64,000 bases of DNA from Butyrivibrio sp. XPD2006 (GTDB taxonomy: Bacteria; Bacillota; Clostridia; Lachnospirales; Lachnospiraceae), in contig NZ_ATVT01000003.1 of NCBI RefSeq assembly GCF_000420865.1, positions 124,001 to 188,000 of the forward strand, read 5' to 3'. Position 1 is the first letter of the stretch. The number at the start of each line of letters is the position of its first letter. Below, one piece after another: positions 53,335-62,481 of the stretch. The translations under genes were made by a program, and so were the position numbers. The notes beneath the pieces are model-generated. The model did no database searches and was not told where the DNA came from. It worked only from the letters and a program-made list of their open reading frames with translations.

Positions 53335-55119
53335 ATGTCTTTTGACAAAAAAACAGCCGTATCATTGGGACTGACCGTGGCGCTTGCTGTGTCGGTTGTA
53401 ACTGCCGGGATGATCGGCGGAAAGATAGGATTTAAGAGTAATGGGGAGCAGGAAGTGGCGCAGTCGGCTTTAGACTCTGCTGCGGGTGAAGTGGCAGCCA
53501 ATGAGCTTCCTGTAAATGTGATTGATGACAAGTACAGGACTACCTATGAGGTCTTTGTGTATTCCTTTTGCGATAGCGATGGGGATGGAATCGGAGACCT
53601 GAAGGGACTTACGAGTAAGCTGGACTATATAAGTGACGGCGATGTTGCTACTGACACAGATCTTGGCTGCAATGAGATCTGGCTGATGCCCGTTTCTCCA
53701 TCACCTACATATCACAAATACGATGTGACCGATTATAAGGACATTGACCCGGAGTACGGAACTTTAGAGGATTTTGATGAGCTTATAAAGGCCTGCCACG
53801 ACAGAGGAATCCGCGTTATAATCGATCAGGTATACAATCATTCCTCCGTTGAGCATCCATGGTTTAAGGAGGCAGCGGAGTTTTTGGCAGATCACCCCGG
53901 GATTACGTTTGAGGATGGAAATTATAGCACTTCGTTTTACATAGATTGTCCGAAGCTTTCTTATTACAATTTTGCAAACGAGAAGAAGGATGGATATGAA
54001 CCGCTTCCGGGTACGGATTACTTCTATGAAGCCCGCTTCTGGTCAGGAATGCCGGATCTTAATCTGGACAGCGATGCGGTTCGCAGAGAAATCGCTGATA
54101 TCACAGGATTTTGGCTTGATCACGGCGTGGATGGTTTCAGGCTTGATGCCGTGACTTCATACTACACCGGCAATGATCCTGCCAATATCGAGTTCATGAC
54201 GTGGCTCAATGACACGGTAAAGGCTAAGAATCCCGATGCTTATATCGTGGCAGAGGCATGGACCAATTCTGCAACTTACCACAAGTACTATGCCAGCGGA
54301 ATCGACAGCTTCTTTGACTTTGACTATGCGGGAAGTGAGGGCGTGATCGCAGGTGTTGCAAAGGGAACAGCTCCGGCTTCAAGGTATGCTGAGGCACTTG
54401 TTAGCACTCAGAAGGCACTTGAAACAAACGGCCCCGGGACAGCCATTGACGCACCTTTCTATGTGAATCACGACATGGCAAGGAGCGCAGGATACTTCAC
54501 GGGAAAAGGTGCTGAAGATAAACTTAAGCTATCCTGGGGACTTAATCTCCTGATGCCCGGAAATGCCTTTATCTACTACGGCGAGGAGCTTGGAATGAAG
54601 GGCTCCGGCAAGGATGAGAATAAGAGAGCGCCTATGTACTGGACGGCGGACACCAAGGCGGACGGCATGTGCAAAGGCCCTACGGCTATGGATTCTTTTA
54701 AGATGAAATATCCTGCTGCAGATGAGCAGAGTGAGGACCCTGCTTCAATCTATAACTACGTTAAGGCTGCAATCAAGGCGCGTAATATCTTCCCTGCAAT
54801 TGCCAGGGGAGAGACGGCGGTGATCAGCGAGCTGACTGACTCGGATATCTGCACATTTACGAGATGCTGCAAGGCGGATGATTCCGGACGCTACGATGCA
54901 GAAAGACTGTTTGTTGTCATCAACACATCGGATGAAGCTAAGACTATAGATCTGTCAGCTGTCACTGATGCTGTGGAAGCTTCCGATGCACCTGTGTCAG
55001 GCGCTGACATCGCATCCCACGGAATTGCCTATCAGCTGAACACCGGTGAGGAGTGGAGCTCACTGGAGAATGCTACGCTTACCATGGCGCCTTACGGCAT
55101 TGTTATGATCAGATTTTAA
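53335..55119 (+). CDS. Membrane-anchored or secreted GH13 alpha-amylase-family enzyme
   Basis: A 594-aa protein with an N-terminal hydrophobic segment (SLGLTVALAVSVVTAGMIGG) lacking a lipobox. The GH13 barrel is clear: a DGDGIGDLKG loop, DQVYNHSS, DGFRLDAV with nucleophile D271, VAEAW with acid/base E307, and VNHDMAR with D380. A C-terminal beta domain completes it. The sequence resembles neopullulanase and oligo-glucosidase-like amylases; linkage specificity cannot be fixed. GGGAGGAG precedes the ATG. Confidence 0.92.
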   Translation: MSFDKKTAVSLGLTVALAVSVVTAGMIGGKIGFKSNGEQEVAQSALDSAAGEVAANELPVNVIDDKYRTTYEVFVYSFCDSDGDGIGDLKGLTSKLDYISDGDVATDTDLGCNEIWLMPVSPSPTYHKYDVTDYKDIDPEYGTLEDFDELIKACHDRGIRVIIDQVYNHSSVEHPWFKEAAEFLADHPGITFEDGNYSTSFYIDCPKLSYYNFANEKKDGYEPLPGTDYFYEARFWSGMPDLNLDSDAVRREIADITGFWLDHGVDGFRLDAVTSYYTGNDPANIEFMTWLNDTVKAKNPDAYIVAEAWTNSATYHKYYASGIDSFFDFDYAGSEGVIAGVAKGTAPASRYAEALVSTQKALETNGPGTAIDAPFYVNHDMARSAGYFTGKGAEDKLKLSWGLNLLMPGNAFIYYGEELGMKGSGKDENKRAPMYWTADTKADGMCKGPTAMDSFKMKYPAADEQSEDPASIYNYVKAAIKARNIFPAIARGETAVISELTDSDICTFTRCCKADDSGRYDAERLFVVINTSDEAKTIDLSAVTDAVEASDAPVSGADIASHGIAYQLNTGEEWSSLENATLTMAPYGIVMIRF

Positions 55120-55159
55120 GGAGTCTCCAAATGTGTTATGATAGGAAACGAAATTATTT

Positions 55160-55726
55160 ATGGGGACTGAGTCAGATATTATGAAGTATTTTATTATGTA
55201 TATTAAACAGACCCTCAGGTTTGTTTTAAAGCCGCTTTCCTTTGTACCTGCAATTATCATGATGCTGGTTATTTTCAATTTCTCTGCACAGGAAGGTGGT
55301 CAGAGCAGCCAGCTCAGCTACGAGGTTGGCGTGAAGGTTCTTACGATCGCCAACGAGAAGCTGGACAGGGGATGGAGTGAAAAAAAGATCAGGCAGTTAT
55401 CCAGAGAGGGACAGCACTATATAAGAAAGACAGCACATTTTACGGAGTATTTTCTCCTGGCCGTGTCAGTGGCATTCCCCCTTTATGTATATGGGGTAAG
55501 GGGATTGTGGCTGCTGTTTTCGGCAGGAATATTCTGCGTGGGGTATGCGTGCCTTGATGAGTACCACCAATCCTTTGTGGCGGGGCGAACGCCGGGGAAA
55601 AAGGATGTAGTCATCGACAGCGTGGGTATCTTCTTTGGAATAATTGTTACGAGGATAGTGGGATGGACAGGCAGGATGACGATCTTCAGGCCTCTGTCCA
55701 ATCGCAAAGAAAAAGAAAAAAGGTGA
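55160..55726 (+). CDS. VanZ-family membrane protein
   Basis: A 188-aa protein with about four helices. VanZ-like motifs are present: FNFSAQEG, RKTAHFTEYFLLA and DEYHQSFVAGRTPGKKDVVIDSVG. In VanZ such proteins affect teicoplanin susceptibility by an unknown mechanism; most family members have no known role. ATG 55160 is used; ATG 55181 is an alternative. Nothing links it directly to glycopeptide resistance here. Confidence 0.85.
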   Translation: MGTESDIMKYFIMYIKQTLRFVLKPLSFVPAIIMMLVIFNFSAQEGGQSSQLSYEVGVKVLTIANEKLDRGWSEKKIRQLSREGQHYIRKTAHFTEYFLLAVSVAFPLYVYGVRGLWLLFSAGIFCVGYACLDEYHQSFVAGRTPGKKDVVIDSVGIFFGIIVTRIVGWTGRMTIFRPLSNRKEKEKR

Positions 55727-55735
55727 TACGGGGTT

Positions 55736-57355
55736 ATGTTAAAGGTATTTTTGGCGGAGGACGAATTTGTTGTCCGCGAGGGGATCAAAAACAATGTGGA
55801 CTGGAAAGCCCACGGCTATGAATTCTGCGGAGAAGCAGGCGATGGGGAGCTTGCTTATTCTATGATACAGACGCTAAAGCCTGATATCGTCATAACGGAC
55901 ATCAAGATGCCATTCATGGACGGCCTTACCTTAAGCAAGATGGTGAGGGCCGCCTTTCCCAATACAGAAATAGTACTCCTGACGGGCTATGAGGATTTTG
56001 AGTTTGCCAAGGAAGCCATTAAGATCGGCGTGTGCTCATATCTCTCCAAGCCTATAAGCGGAGAGAATCTGTTAAAAGAGATCGATGCGGTAGCAGCCAA
56101 GATTGAGGAGAAAAACCGCGAGCGTGAGATAGCAAAGCGCTACGAAGAAGATATGAAAGAGCGCACAGAGCTTGATAAGCAGGAGTTTTTCGAAAATCTT
56201 GTAACAGGTGAGAAGGACCTTCCGTATATTCTTAACAGGGCAAAAGAGCTGTCGATTGATATAACAGCTCTCAGATATAATGTGATAATCCTCAGGATCC
56301 GTTCGATCAAGCACGGAACAGATGAGTATTCGGGCAGTGTTGTCGGTGTTTCTGACAAGCTGGTTGATATAGTTGCCGCCAACAGAGCACTGCTTTTTGA
56401 CTTAAACCTTGATGGCAAGGCAATACTGTTTAAGGGTGATACTGATGAAGAGATCGGAAGGAACATTGACAGAGCTATTTCGCAGATGAAAGAGCTTTTC
56501 TTGGCATATCCTCATATCAGATATTTCGGAGGCGTCGGTCAGGTTGTCGAGAGAATATCGGACATTCCGAGCTCTTTTACCTGGGCAAACAGAGCCTACG
56601 CCCATCAGTATCTTACAAGCGAGAGCGATTTCCTGTTCGGCTCGGAGGAAGGACTACATTCACAGAGGGATGATGTGATACTCTCGGAGATCGATCCAAG
56701 GCACATAGACAGAAGGCTTGTAAAAGAGTTTCTTCGAATGGGCGATGAGTCAGAGACAGAGTTTTTCCTGGATGAATTTTTCAAGGGCATGGGCAAGAAT
56801 GCAATCCGCTCAACCATGCTCAGACAGTATATTTCCATGGATATCTATTTCACGGTATCCGACTTTATTCTAAATGAACTCGGTCTTTCCAAAGAGGAGA
56901 TGGATGCCGAGGTTCCGCAGTCAGACATGCTTTCGGATGAAAAGACCACTTACGAGTATCTGGTCCGCATCCTGAAAAAGGCAATAGATCTCAGAAAGCG
57001 CACGTCACAGAGCCATTACCGCGAGGTCATTGGCGAGGTGCTTGCATACATCGATCAGCACTACAGCGATGAGGAGCTTTCTCTTAACACACTGGCAGCG
57101 CACGTTAATTTCTCACCCAATCACTTAAGTGCTGTATTCAGACAGGAGATGGGTCAGACCTTTATCAAGTATCTTACGGATTTCCGTCTTGATAAGGCAA
57201 AAGAGATGCTGCTTTCCACTTCCAAAAAGAGCAATGAGATCGGAATGCTTGTGGGTTACAAAGACCCGCACTATTTCTCATATCTTTTTAAGAAGACAAC
57301 AGGCATGACCACAACGCAGTACAGAGGCAAGGGACGCATGGAGGATGAGGAATGA
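55736..57355 (+). CDS. YesN-type response regulator (AraC output)
   Basis: A 539-aa regulator. Receiver domain 1-125 with phospho-acceptor D55 (TDIKMP) and LSKPIS; a long middle region (about 150-400); an AraC/XylS double helix-turn-helix from about 430 (AHVNFSPNHLSAVFRQEMG and VGYKDPHYFSYLFKK). Its stop overlaps the YesM-type kinase start (ATGA). Adjacent sugar importer genes are the likely targets, with candidate binding sites upstream of the first binding protein. Confidence 0.92.
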   Translation: MLKVFLAEDEFVVREGIKNNVDWKAHGYEFCGEAGDGELAYSMIQTLKPDIVITDIKMPFMDGLTLSKMVRAAFPNTEIVLLTGYEDFEFAKEAIKIGVCSYLSKPISGENLLKEIDAVAAKIEEKNREREIAKRYEEDMKERTELDKQEFFENLVTGEKDLPYILNRAKELSIDITALRYNVIILRIRSIKHGTDEYSGSVVGVSDKLVDIVAANRALLFDLNLDGKAILFKGDTDEEIGRNIDRAISQMKELFLAYPHIRYFGGVGQVVERISDIPSSFTWANRAYAHQYLTSESDFLFGSEEGLHSQRDDVILSEIDPRHIDRRLVKEFLRMGDESETEFFLDEFFKGMGKNAIRSTMLRQYISMDIYFTVSDFILNELGLSKEEMDAEVPQSDMLSDEKTTYEYLVRILKKAIDLRKRTSQSHYREVIGEVLAYIDQHYSDEELSLNTLAAHVNFSPNHLSAVFRQEMGQTFIKYLTDFRLDKAKEMLLSTSKKSNEIGMLVGYKDPHYFSYLFKKTTGMTTTQYRGKGRMEDEE

Positions 57356-58686
57356 GTACGGCTTCCAAAGAAGGCCGAAAGAGGAATAAATCCCGTTTGG
57401 CCACTCAGATCCGAATATCATATCTGATACTTCTTTTACCCAATATCGTGTTCATGGTCTTTGCTTTCTATAATCTATGGAAGCTGAGCGCGCGCTATGA
57501 CGACATGCTCAACTCCGTTGTTGTGGCTTCCGAGTTTTCCCTCGATTTCAAAAACGACTTTGACTATGAGACATATCTTTTGATAGTAGGTAATGTTGCG
57601 CCCGGGGATTCCAAGATCCCCGAGCTTCTTGCCGATGCCCGGGGCGTTGTCGACTCTCTTAAGGACGTCACGGATACTGCTGATAACAGGAAGAGGCTTC
57701 AAAGTGCCGAGAAGTACCTCAACAACCTTCAGGGGTATATCGATAACATTACTGAGAACCTTGGCTTTGACGACAGATATGAGGCAAACATGCTGATCTG
57801 GGAGAACGATGTACAGATAGTTACATCTCTTTTACAGGAGACCATCAACGAGTACATTTACTATGAGAACAGACAGATTCAGATAGCCCAGGCTCAGAAC
57901 AGGCAGTTTTATTTAAATACGATCAAGGTGTCCATGGCTATCTTTGGTTTTATTGTTGTGGCCATCATAGTGGTTTCGATTGTGGGTCCGCTCTGGATCA
58001 CACGTCCCATCGAGGAACAGGTTACAAGGGAGCAGAAGCAGCTTCGCAAGGCGGAGTTTGAGCTTTTGCAGGCACAGATAAATCCGCACTTTTTATACAA
58101 TACTCTGGATGCCATTGTCTGGTCGGCTGAGGCGGGCAATCAGAAACAGGTTGTAAAGATGGTGGGTTCGCTTTCCGAGTTCTTTAGGTCCTCTCTTAAT
58201 AAGGGAAAAGAGCTTGTAAGAGTGAGGGAGGAGTTATCTCACGCCAGGAGCTATCTGGAGATCCAGCAGATAAGGTATCAGGATATTTTAAGTTACGAGA
58301 TAGATGTGCCGGAGGAGCTTTTTGAGTACGAGATACCCAAGATAACCGTTCAGCCTATTGTAGAGAATGCGCTTTACCACGGCATCAAGAACAGAAGAGG
58401 CGGAGGAAAGATAACCATAACCGGAGAAGAGGGCGATACGGATTACAGGATTATCGTCGCAGATGACGGTATGGGTATGGACAGTGAAAGACTTTCGGAG
58501 ATCTCAAAGGGGCTTGCGGACAAGGCCCCGGAGGATGCCAAGATCTACGGACTGTATAACGTTAATGAGCGCATAAGACTCTTTTACGGAGAAGAATACG
58601 GTATCACGCTCTCATCGGAATATGATAAGGGAACAACAGTTACCATAAGGCTGCCGAAAAAATCAACCGAAATCGTAGAAAATTGA
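57352..58686 (+). CDS. YesM-type sensor histidine kinase
   Basis: A 444-aa membrane kinase: two helices (about 23-43 and 190-212) flank a helical extracytoplasmic domain of some 145 residues. The His_kinase module follows: QAQINPHFLYNTLDAI with phospho-His H246, then a HATPase domain with VENALYHGIKNR, DDGMGM and YGLYNVNERI. It pairs with the YesN regulator upstream. The small helical sensor domain suggests it senses via a partner, possibly one of the two sugar-binding lipoproteins encoded nearby. Confidence 0.92.
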   Translation: MSTASKEGRKRNKSRLATQIRISYLILLLPNIVFMVFAFYNLWKLSARYDDMLNSVVVASEFSLDFKNDFDYETYLLIVGNVAPGDSKIPELLADARGVVDSLKDVTDTADNRKRLQSAEKYLNNLQGYIDNITENLGFDDRYEANMLIWENDVQIVTSLLQETINEYIYYENRQIQIAQAQNRQFYLNTIKVSMAIFGFIVVAIIVVSIVGPLWITRPIEEQVTREQKQLRKAEFELLQAQINPHFLYNTLDAIVWSAEAGNQKQVVKMVGSLSEFFRSSLNKGKELVRVREELSHARSYLEIQQIRYQDILSYEIDVPEELFEYEIPKITVQPIVENALYHGIKNRRGGGKITITGEEGDTDYRIIVADDGMGMDSERLSEISKGLADKAPEDAKIYGLYNVNERIRLFYGEEYGITLSSEYDKGTTVTIRLPKKSTEIVEN

Positions 58687-58716
58687 AACAGAATAAAAAA
58701 TAAATAAAATATTCAA

Positions 58717-58793
58717 CTTTTTCTCTTTGTTTATTTAATGGAGATTTTACGGCTTTTTCTCTAGAATTGTATTTAGTAAGGAATGGTCCTTAC
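58717..58793. promoter_or_regulatory. Repeats and palindrome upstream of the sugar-binding protein gene
   Basis: CTTTTTCTCT occurs twice (58717-58726 and 58753-58762, 36 bp apart). GTAAGGA-ATGG-TCCTTAC (58776-58793) is a perfect 7-bp-arm palindrome just before the ribosome-binding site. These are the likely targets of YesN and perhaps a second regulator. Confidence 0.55.
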
Positions 58794-58822
58794 AGTAAAC
58801 ATCCATTCTAGGAGGAAAAATT

Positions 58823-59815
58823 ATGATGAAGAAAGTATTGGCACTTCTTATGGCATCTGCAATGACACTCGGTCTTGTTGCATGCGGAAGCTCAGCACCT
58901 GCATCTACAGGTTCAGCACCTGCAGCATCAGGCGGAAAGATTAAGGTTGGTATCATTAACAACGACCCTAACGAGTCAGGTTATCGTACAGCTAACGACG
59001 CTGACCTCAAGGCTAAATTTACAGAGGCTAACGGCTACGAAGCATCTTTTGCTTACAGCTTAAAGAATGATGAGCAGATCCAGTACGCTCAGAACTTTAT
59101 TCAGGACGATGTTGATTATCTTCTTCTTTCAGCTGCTGATACAGCAGGCTGGGATTCAGTTCTTAAGGATGCACAGGCAGCAGGCGTAAAGGTTATCCTT
59201 TTTGACCGTACAATCGATGCAGATCCTTCACTCTATGAGGCTTCAATCGTTTCCGATATGGCAAAAGAAGGACAGACAGCTGTTGACTGGCTCGCTGGCC
59301 AGAACCTTTCAGAGTACAACGTAATCCACATTCAGGGTGTTATGGGATCAGCTGCTCAGCAGGGAAGATCAGGCGCTCTTGATACTAAGGTAGCAGCAGA
59401 GTCTAACTGGAACATCGTTAAGCAGCAGACAGCTGAGTGGAACGCAGAGAAGGCTCAGCAGATCGTTCAGTCAGTTATCGACGCAGGCACACCTTTCAAC
59501 GTAATCTATGCAGAGAACGACGATATGGCTAAGGGTGCTGTTGCAGCTCTTGACGCAGCAGGTATTTCACACGGCGTTGGCAAAGACGTAGTAGTTATGG
59601 GATTTGACTGCAACAAGTGGGCACTTGAAGAGCTCCTTGCACAGAACTGGAACTATGACGGACAGTGCAATCCTTTCCAGTCAAGCTACATCGACGATAT
59701 CATCAAGAAGCTTGAGGCAGGCGAGACACTTTCACAGAAGACCATCATCATGGACGAGAAGGGCTTCGACGCTTCAACAATTACTCAGGACGACGTAGAC
59801 AACTACGGAATCTAA
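58823..59815 (+). CDS. Sugar ABC transporter substrate-binding lipoprotein 1
   Basis: A 330-aa periplasmic-binding-protein-type 1 lipoprotein: signal, lipobox LVAC (Cys about residue 21), then Ser/Ala/Pro linker. The mature start KVGIINNDPNESGYRTAN and later VDYLLLSAADTAGWDSVL and VILFDRTIDA resemble the YtfQ/RbsB class that binds galactofuranose, ribose or similar sugars. AGGAGG precedes the ATG. A partial terminator follows, which should yield more binding protein than permease. Confidence 0.9.
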   Translation: MMKKVLALLMASAMTLGLVACGSSAPASTGSAPAASGGKIKVGIINNDPNESGYRTANDADLKAKFTEANGYEASFAYSLKNDEQIQYAQNFIQDDVDYLLLSAADTAGWDSVLKDAQAAGVKVILFDRTIDADPSLYEASIVSDMAKEGQTAVDWLAGQNLSEYNVIHIQGVMGSAAQQGRSGALDTKVAAESNWNIVKQQTAEWNAEKAQQIVQSVIDAGTPFNVIYAENDDMAKGAVAALDAAGISHGVGKDVVVMGFDCNKWALEELLAQNWNYDGQCNPFQSSYIDDIIKKLEAGETLSQKTIIMDEKGFDASTITQDDVDNYGI

Positions 59816-59830
59816 TAAATCAGTTATGAG

Positions 59831-59863
59831 AGGCGCAGCGGCATTGTCTGCTGCGTCTTTTTT
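59831..59863 (+). terminator. Intra-operon terminator after the binding-protein gene
   Basis: AGGCGCAGCGG (59831-59841) pairs with the arm 59848-59858 (11 bp with two G-U pairs), followed by T6. It probably lets part of the transcripts continue. Confidence 0.8.
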
Positions 59864-59883
59864 AAAGAAATGAGGAGCAGCCC

Positions 59884-61392
59884 ATGAATGAAACCACATT
59901 ACTAAAAATGCGTGGCATTGATAAATCATTCCCCGGCGTCCGTGCGCTTCAGAAGGTAGATTTTACCTTGAACAAGGGAGAGATACATGCGCTGATGGGG
60001 GAAAACGGCGCAGGAAAATCAACGCTTATAAAAGTACTTACAGGTGTTTATCCCAAGGATGCGGGAACAATTGAGCTTGAAGGTGCGGGAGAGGTAGCTA
60101 TCCACTCACCGCAGGATGCTCAGAACCTTGGAATAAGTACCGTTTATCAGGAAATAACTCTTTGTCCCAATCTTACTGTTGCAGAGAATATGTTTATCGG
60201 AAGAGGTCAGGGAGTACTCACAAACTGGAAGCAGATAAATGCCGATGCAGACAAGCTTCTTCAGTCGCTGGATATTCCGGCCAGGGCAACTCAGCAGCTG
60301 TCAAACTGTTCCATAGCCGTACAGCAGATGGTGGCCATTGCAAGAGCAGTAGATATGGACTGTAAAGTTCTTATTCTGGATGAGCCTACATCCTCTCTTG
60401 ATGAGCAGGAGGTTGAAAAGCTCTTTGGCCTTATGAGAGACCTCAAGGAGATGGGAGTTGGCATCATCTTTGTAACACACTTCCTTGATCAGGTATACGA
60501 AGTGTGCGATAAGATCACTGTTCTTCGCGACGGACAGCTGGTCGGTGAATATGAGATCAAAGATCTTCCAAGAGTACAGCTTGTTGCCAAGATGCTTGGT
60601 AAGGAAATGGATGATCTTTCAGACATAAAAGGAGAATCAGATGAATACAAAGGAAATGACGCTGGAGAGATCGTGTTCGAAGCTGAAGGGCTTCAATCTG
60701 ACGCAGGCATAAAACCTTTTGATTTTCATATCAAGAAGGGTGAAGTCAACGGCTTTACGGGACTGCTTGGTTCCGGACGAAGCGAGTGCGTAAGGGCAAT
60801 CTTTGGAGCTGACAGGATCCTTGGAGGCAAGGTAAAGGTTCACGGCAAAGAGGTTAAGATCAATAAGCCGATCGATGCCATGAAGAACGGAATTGCCTAT
60901 CTTCCTGAGGACAGAAAGATCGACGGAATCATCGGGGATCTGTCCGTAAGAGATAACATCATCCTTGCGCTTCAGGTTATGAAAGGCTTCTTTAAGCCCT
61001 TTACAAAAGCTCAGGCCAAGGCCTTTGCCGATGAATACATAGATAAGCTCAATATCAAGACAGCTTCGGCTGATAAGCCGATCAAGGCACTTTCCGGAGG
61101 TAATCAGCAGAAGGTTATTCTTGCAAGATGGCTTCTTATGCATCCCGAATATCTGATCCTTGACGAGCCTACAAGAGGTATTGATGTAGGTACCAAGGTT
61201 GCAATTCAGAAGCTGGTGCTTGAACTTGCATCGGAAGGTATGAGCGTTACCTTCATTTCATCCGAGACTGATGAGATGCTTCGTACATGCTCAAGACTTG
61301 TAGTAATGCGCGATAGAAAAGTAGTCGGAGAGCTCTCCGGTGATGATCTTACACAGAATAAGATCATGGCTACTATCGCAGGAGGGGAGTAA
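59884..61392 (+). CDS. ytfR: Sugar ABC transporter ATP-binding protein (double ATPase)
   Basis: A 502-aa protein with two ABC domains, as in the RbsA/MglA/YtfR class. First domain: GENGAGKST Walker A and LILDEPTSSLD Walker B. Second domain: degenerate Walker A GLLGSGRSE, signature LSGGNQQKV and LILDEPTRGID. The first domain signature is also altered (NCSIAVQQM), normal for this class. It powers the two permeases that follow. The gene symbol is by overall arrangement and not certain. Confidence 0.93.
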   Translation: MNETTLLKMRGIDKSFPGVRALQKVDFTLNKGEIHALMGENGAGKSTLIKVLTGVYPKDAGTIELEGAGEVAIHSPQDAQNLGISTVYQEITLCPNLTVAENMFIGRGQGVLTNWKQINADADKLLQSLDIPARATQQLSNCSIAVQQMVAIARAVDMDCKVLILDEPTSSLDEQEVEKLFGLMRDLKEMGVGIIFVTHFLDQVYEVCDKITVLRDGQLVGEYEIKDLPRVQLVAKMLGKEMDDLSDIKGESDEYKGNDAGEIVFEAEGLQSDAGIKPFDFHIKKGEVNGFTGLLGSGRSECVRAIFGADRILGGKVKVHGKEVKINKPIDAMKNGIAYLPEDRKIDGIIGDLSVRDNIILALQVMKGFFKPFTKAQAKAFADEYIDKLNIKTASADKPIKALSGGNQQKVILARWLLMHPEYLILDEPTRGIDVGTKVAIQKLVLELASEGMSVTFISSETDEMLRTCSRLVVMRDRKVVGELSGDDLTQNKIMATIAGGE

Positions 61393-61395
61393 GGT

Positions 61396-62481
61396 ATGAC
61401 CAAGAATAAAGGAAATGTTTTGGGCGTGATAAAAACAATAGCGTCCCACCAGCTGTTTATACCGCTTCTTGCACTTGTACTTCTTGCGGTAGTAAACCTG
61501 GTAAATGATCCATCATTTTTTGAGATAAAAGACGTAACAAACAACGCAGGCTATATAGTTAAGTCCGGTGCGCTTATCACTATTCTGGACTACGGCTCAG
61601 AGCTTGCAATTCTCGCAATCGGTATGACACTGGTAACTGCAGCATCCGGCGGACAGGATATTTCCGTTGGAGCAACAATCGCAATCGCGGGATCAGCAAT
61701 GCTGAGAGTTCTTTGCGGCGGAAACTCAAGACCTGAAACAATTCAGGCTCCTATCATTGTAGCTTTCCTTGTAGCATGTATAGTCGGAATGCTCTGTGGT
61801 GCCTTCAACGGAATGCTGGTTTCCATATTTAAGATCCAGCCCATGATCGCAACTCTTATCCTGTTTACCGCAGGAAGATCGATCGCAGCCTGGATAAACA
61901 ACAACGAGCTTCCTATCGTTCCGGATCCTAAGTTTGCGTACTTTGGCGGATTCATTCCGGGAATACCGATCCCGACAACAGTTTTCATCGCAGCAATATG
62001 TATCATCATCATTGCAATTGTGCTTAAGTTTACCAACCTGGGACTTTACACTCAGGCAGTAGGTATCAACGAGAGTTCATCAAGACTTAACGGTATCAAC
62101 CCCACATTTATCAAGTTCCTTTCATTTGTTATCCTGGGACTTTGCGTGGCAGTTGCAGCTCTGATCAAGGTTAGCCGTCTTTCAACCATCAACTATTCGG
62201 TTATTGCAAAAGACATTGAGATGGATGCAATTCTTGCCGTAGCCCTTGGAGGAAATGCTCTTTCAGGCGGTAAGTTCAACATCTGGGCTTCAATCCTTGG
62301 AGCATATGTAATCCAGTTCCTTACAACAACACTTTATAAGTTCAATGTGCCTTCGGATGCACTTGCAGCTTATAAGGCGGTAGTTGTTATCATCCTTGTT
62401 GTATTCTCTGCTCCTAAGGCAAGAGAGTATATGGAGATGTTTGTAAAGAAGCTGAATCCTGTCAGAAAGGAGGCGGCTTAA
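61396..62481 (+). CDS. ytfT: Sugar ABC transporter permease 1
   Basis: A 361-aa inner-membrane permease of the RbsC/YtfT class with about ten helices. GGQDISVGATIAIAGS is the family motif near the cytoplasmic gate, and ILAVALGGNALSGGKFN is the later motif that contacts the ATPase. It forms a heterodimer with the next permease. Start is 4 bp after the ATPase stop, with GGAGGGG just upstream. Confidence 0.92.
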   Translation: MTKNKGNVLGVIKTIASHQLFIPLLALVLLAVVNLVNDPSFFEIKDVTNNAGYIVKSGALITILDYGSELAILAIGMTLVTAASGGQDISVGATIAIAGSAMLRVLCGGNSRPETIQAPIIVAFLVACIVGMLCGAFNGMLVSIFKIQPMIATLILFTAGRSIAAWINNNELPIVPDPKFAYFGGFIPGIPIPTTVFIAAICIIIIAIVLKFTNLGLYTQAVGINESSSRLNGINPTFIKFLSFVILGLCVAVAALIKVSRLSTINYSVIAKDIEMDAILAVALGGNALSGGKFNIWASILGAYVIQFLTTTLYKFNVPSDALAAYKAVVVIILVVFSAPKAREYMEMFVKKLNPVRKEAA

